Shown piece after piece: positions 61,245 to 64,000 of a DNA stretch of 64,000 nt. The DNA is taken from NCBI RefSeq assembly GCF_031801495.1, contig NZ_JAOEGC010000002.1, forward strand, positions 1,116,001-1,180,000, given 5' to 3'. The position numbers and the translations under genes were made by a program. Within the stretch, counting starts at the first letter, position 1. Each line of letters starts with the position of its first letter. The notes beneath the pieces are model-generated. The model saw nothing but the letters and a program-made list of their open reading frames with translations. It did no database searches and was not told the DNA's origin. This DNA is from Agrobacterium tumefaciens_K. Its GTDB lineage: Bacteria; Pseudomonadota; Alphaproteobacteria; Rhizobiales; Rhizobiaceae.

Positions 61245-61732
61245 GCGACCTCATAATACGACAGATGCATGAAGCCGATCGCGATGCGGTCGGCTTTGTC
61301 GGTTTTACGGCGTGGCGTTCCAGCAGTGCTTTCGATGACAGCTACCTCGACCCGCTTGTTGTCGAGCGGGTAAGAGGTGAGTTCGAGCAATTCGCAAAGT
61401 CTCCGGTCGGTGACGTCGTGGTTGCATTCATCGGCGACGTACTTGCCGGCTGGGGTGCTCGTGATTCCGCACCGGACTACATCTCCGATCTTTGGGTTGA
61501 TCCAAAATGGCAGGGCAAGGGGATCGGTACGGCTTTGATTCATCACTTCCTCGGAAAGATGAAGGCGGAAGGGTCGCCTCTGGCCAGGATCAGTACGCAC
61601 GCCAGGAACCGTGCCGCTATCCATCTTTATGAGCGTTGTGGTTTCGAGATCGTCTGGCGTGGAATGGAATGGTCGGACAGCATGAAGGTCGAGCTTGAAA
61701 AGGTGAAGCTGGAGCGCTCGCTTCAGTTCTGA
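61235..61732 (+). CDS. GNAT-family N-acetyltransferase
   Basis: 165 residues starting at GTG 61235, overlapping the last codons of gatA by 10 nt; GTG 61238 and ATG 61265 are alternatives. The acetyl-CoA motif is DLWVDPKWQGKGIGTALIHHFL, followed by ARISTHARNRAAIHLYERCGFE. It lies in the gap that separates gatA from gatB. The substrate is unknown. Confidence 0.87.
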   Translation: MVVSDLIIRQMHEADRDAVGFVGFTAWRSSSAFDDSYLDPLVVERVRGEFEQFAKSPVGDVVVAFIGDVLAGWGARDSAPDYISDLWVDPKWQGKGIGTALIHHFLGKMKAEGSPLARISTHARNRAAIHLYERCGFEIVWRGMEWSDSMKVELEKVKLERSLQF

Positions 61733-61879
61733 TCCTGTTCTTCGGGCCGCGACGTCCGTTCGGTGGAATGCCCCGCAAAGGCGAGAACCGCCTAAGCGGA
61801 TGCCATTGTCTCACCTAACCGGCGGCTGGCCGAATCGCCCCGCCAATGCTTTACTTCCATCGACAACGGAGGGCGCGGA

Positions 61880-62389
61880 TTGATCGTCATTCGCAATGCG
61901 CGTGAGGAAGAGGCAGCCTCGCTGGCGGAGATTGGCCTTCGCGCCTGGCAGCAGGCAACCGCCGCCATCGGCATTACGACAGCTCTGTATGACAACGCCA
62001 GCGTTGCTTTTGCAAATTTCACCCGTTCATCGTGGTTGAGCATAACGGTTGCGGAAAAGGGCGGCGTGATCGCGGGCTGGGCGGGACGCGAACGGTTTGA
62101 CGACAAGATCTCCGATTTCTGGATCGATCCTGATTTTCAGCGCCGGGGTGTCGGAAGCCGGTTGCTGGCTGAAATCGAAAGCCAGATCATCGAAAAGGGT
62201 TTTGAGGCTGCAATGTTGGAAACCCACGCGCAGAACGAACCCGCCGTGGCCTTCTTCCGCCATCACGGTTACAGCATTGGCTGGTTATCCGTATCTTATG
62301 CGCCCAAGCTTGATCGAGACGTGCAGTCGGTGGGCCTTCAGAAGCAGCTCATTGAGATCGACACCGGCACTTACGGTCCTGAGTTCTAG
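61880..62389 (+). CDS. GNAT-family N-acetyltransferase
   Basis: 169 residues. The start is TTG 61880, preceded by GGAGGGCGCGG; the sequence begins at the first beta strand (VIRNAREEEAASLAEIGLRAW) and there is no ATG alternative. The acetyl-CoA motif is DFWIDPDFQRRGVGSRLLAEIE, followed by AMLETHAQNEPAVAFFRHHGYS. It is similar in layout to the preceding acetyltransferase, perhaps an old tandem duplicate. Its stop codon overlaps that of the reverse-strand gene (CTAG). Confidence 0.85.
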   Translation: MIVIRNAREEEAASLAEIGLRAWQQATAAIGITTALYDNASVAFANFTRSSWLSITVAEKGGVIAGWAGRERFDDKISDFWIDPDFQRRGVGSRLLAEIESQIIEKGFEAAMLETHAQNEPAVAFFRHHGYSIGWLSVSYAPKLDRDVQSVGLQKQLIEIDTGTYGPEF

Positions 62390-62676
62390 CGAACCAGCCA
62401 GCCGGACATGATGGCCAGCGATATCAAAACGCCCGCATGCAGCACGATGATCGATATGAGAATGCTGCAGAAGGGCTCCTTGCGCGTCTTGTGACGCAGC
62501 AGGCGTTGGGCGCAAACGGCTCCGGCACTTCCGCCGATGAAGGCAAGCCATAGCAGGGTGCTTTCCCGTATTCGCCAGCCACCTTTTCGGGCCGCTTCCT
62601 TGTCCCACCAGTAGACGCAGAAGACAAGCAGGTTGAATGTAAGGTAGGCCGCGAGGCAGAGGGTGAGCGTCGTCAT
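62386..62676 (-). CDS. DUF1294 family membrane protein
   Basis: 96 residues with three hydrophobic segments: MTTLTLCLAAYLTFNLLVFCVYW, then the conserved DKEAARKGGWRIRESTLLWLAF, GGSAGAVCAQRLLRHKTRK and ILISIIVLHAGVLISLAI. The DKxAA...RIxE and HKTxK motifs define DUF1294. The function is unknown. It is convergent with the GNAT gene and divergent from gatB. Confidence 0.88.
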   Translation of the reverse strand: MTTLTLCLAAYLTFNLLVFCVYWWDKEAARKGGWRIRESTLLWLAFIGGSAGAVCAQRLLRHKTRKEPFCSILISIIVLHAGVLISLAIMSGWLVR

Positions 62677-62749
62677 GATCGCTATTGACGCCTGGAACCG
62701 TAAAAGAGTGGTATTCAATCGGGCGTAATACTGGATGTCGCATGCTTCG

Positions 62750-62773
62750 ATGGCGCAAGATGTCTTGCGCCAT
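62750..62773. repeat. 11-bp perfect inverted repeat upstream of gatB
   Basis: ATGGCGCAAGA (62750-62760) and TCTTGCGCCAT (62763-62773) with a 2-nt spacer. As RNA it folds to a 10-bp stem with an ATGT loop. It lies 57 nt before the gatB ATG and 74 nt from the divergent DUF1294 start. There is no T-run on either strand, so it is not a terminator. Confidence 0.65.
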
Positions 62774-62829
62774 GGGGCCAATTGCTCTACCTCACCACTG
62801 ACAGAAATTCCGTATTCCGTGAGCTTGAT

Positions 62830-64000
62830 ATGACCCTTGTAGACGTGCGCACACCCGACCCGAAACGCTTCATTCCCGGCGCGACCGGCGATTGGGAGAT
62901 CGTCATCGGCATGGAGGTGCATGCGCAGGTTCTCTCCAATTCCAAGCTGTTCTCCGGCGCTTCCACCACTTTTGGCAATGCGCCGAACGCCAACGTGTCG
63001 CTGGTTGATGCCGCCATGCCCGGCATGCTGCCGGTCATCAACGAGGAATGCGTCAGGCAGGCGGTTCGCACCGGTCTCGGTCTGAAGGCGAAGATCAACA
63101 ACCGTTCGATCTTCGACCGCAAGAACTATTTCTATCCGGACCTGCCGCAGGGCTACCAGATTTCGCAGTTCAAGGATCCGATCGTCGGTGAGGGTACCAT
63201 CACCATTTCGCTCGGTCCCGACCGCCAGGGCAATTTCGAGGACATCGAAATCGGCATCGAGCGCCTGCATCTGGAGCAGGACGCTGGCAAGTCCATGCAC
63301 GACCAGCATCCCACCATGTCGTTCGTGGACCTGAACCGTTCGGGCGTTGCACTGATGGAAATCGTGTCGAAGCCCGACATGCGTTCGTCGGATGAGGCGA
63401 AGGCCTATCTCACCAAGCTGCGCTCCATCGTGCGGTATCTCGGCACTTGCGACGGCAACATGGACGAAGGCTCCATGCGCGCCGACGTGAACGTCTCCGT
63501 GCGCAAGCCGGGCGGCGAATTCGGTACACGTTGCGAAATCAAGAACGTCAACTCGATCCGTTTCGTCGGCCAGGCCATTGAATACGAAGCCCGTCGCCAA
63601 ATCGCCATTCTGGAAGACGGCGGAGTGATCGATCAGGAAACGCGCCTGTTCGATCCGGGCAAGGGTGAGACGCGTTCCATGCGCTCCAAGGAAGATGCGC
63701 ATGACTACCGCTATTTCCCCGATCCGGACCTGCTGCCGCTGGAGTTCGATGATGCTTTCGTGGAAGCGCTGAAGACCGATCTGCCGGAGTTGCCTGACGA
63801 CAAGAAGGCACGCTTCGTGGCTGACCTCGGACTGTCGGTCTACGATGCATCGATCCTCGTTTCGGAAAAGGCGATTGCGGATTATTACGAGGCTGTCGCT
63901 GCCGGACGCGATCCGAAGGCTGCCGCCAACTGGGTCATCAACGACCTGCTCGGCGCGCTGAACAAATTCGGCAAGGACATTGAGACGACACCGGTTTCGC
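62830..64000 (+). CDS. gatB: Asp-tRNA(Asn)/Glu-tRNA(Gln) amidotransferase subunit B (partial)
   Basis: tRNA-binding kinase-like subunit that activates misacylated Glu/Asp before amidation. Read directly from the sequence; open to the window end, 390 codons visible of about 500. It starts MTLVDVRTPDPKRFIPGATGDWEIV, with the family signature IGMEVHAQVLSNSKLFSGAS and MPGMLPVINEECV, FDRKNYFYPDLPQGYQISQF, HDQHPTMSFVDLNRSGVALMEIVS, DGNMDEGSMRADVNVSVR and KNVNSIRFVGQAIEYE. The ATG at 62830 has only a weak ribosome site. The C terminus lies outside the window. Confidence 0.96.
   Translation, partial: MTLVDVRTPDPKRFIPGATGDWEIVIGMEVHAQVLSNSKLFSGASTTFGNAPNANVSLVDAAMPGMLPVINEECVRQAVRTGLGLKAKINNRSIFDRKNYFYPDLPQGYQISQFKDPIVGEGTITISLGPDRQGNFEDIEIGIERLHLEQDAGKSMHDQHPTMSFVDLNRSGVALMEIVSKPDMRSSDEAKAYLTKLRSIVRYLGTCDGNMDEGSMRADVNVSVRKPGGEFGTRCEIKNVNSIRFVGQAIEYEARRQIAILEDGGVIDQETRLFDPGKGETRSMRSKEDAHDYRYFPDPDLLPLEFDDAFVEALKTDLPELPDDKKARFVADLGLSVYDASILVSEKAIADYYEAVAAGRDPKAAANWVINDLLGALNKFGKDIETTPVS

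Noticed and set aside
62386..63702. 438-codon reverse open frame
   Set aside because: Only its end is real (the DUF1294 gene, 62386-62676). The rest is the antisense shadow of gatB.
1..64000. CRISPR arrays, prophage genes, transposases
   Set aside because: Looked for repeats with regular spacers, integrases and transposases; none seen.

Overview
The window is a gene-dense, GC-rich alphaproteobacterial chromosome segment. Several marks point to the Rhizobiaceae, most likely an Agrobacterium/Rhizobium chromosome: the lon-hup order, a complete fourteen-gene nuo operon with a helix-hairpin-helix extension on NuoE, a DivK-PleD cell-cycle pair, a short ProS without an insertion domain, a DinB with an N-terminal zinc ribbon, and small DUF proteins typical of rhizobia (DUF1467, DUF3572, DUF983, a DUF6105-like protein). 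The genus assignment is inference from protein recognition and gene order; no database was searched. I see no prophage, insertion sequence, CRISPR array or compositional island. This is mostly core genome.

Layout: 0.1-5.5 kb holds lon, the HU gene and a large exported beta-propeller/phytase-like protein, each followed by a clear intrinsic terminator. 5.7-7.1 kb holds a 46-residue membrane microprotein, tRNA-Val(TAC) and two identical tandem tRNA-Asp(GTC) genes. 7.5-26.3 kb is one long forward transcription unit: nuoA-N with two extra genes (a GFA/CENP-V-type zinc protein between nuoC and nuoD, and an 86-residue exported protein between nuoD and nuoE), then birA, rnj and a DUF1467 gene, closed by a terminator. 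26.9-30.2 kb is proS-lolC-lolD. 30.4-30.6 kb carries a tiny 28-residue membrane protein preceded by a perfect alphaproteobacterial LexA-type box. dnaE follows.

34.2-37.3 kb holds an L,D-transpeptidase, dinB and a DUF3572 gene on the reverse strand, then divK-pleD forward. 39.8-42.4 kb (reverse) has rpmG, an MFS transporter, a Nudix hydrolase and a DUF983 protein. 42.4-52.0 kb (reverse) has rnr, topA, dprA, plsY, a pseudo-dihydroorotase (pyrC') and pyrB. 52.3-58.5 kb is mixed: LysE-type exporter, AidB-like acyl-CoA dehydrogenase, GNAT, ornithine cyclodeaminase-like, TetR, two small membrane proteins behind a perfect CtrA box, ruvX and a PhnA-like protein. 58.6-64.0 kb has a metallo-hydrolase, gatC-gatA, two GNAT acetyltransferases, a DUF1294 protein and the start of gatB, which runs off the window.

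The most interesting candidates are the putative SOS-controlled 28-residue membrane peptide near 30.47 kb, which resembles the Caulobacter division inhibitor SidA in size and topology; the CtrA-box-preceded small membrane gene pair near 57.3 kb; the metal-ligand-less dihydroorotase homologue coupled to pyrB behind a strong leader hairpin; and several perfect inverted repeats in front of gatB, gatC and the acyl-CoA dehydrogenase gene.
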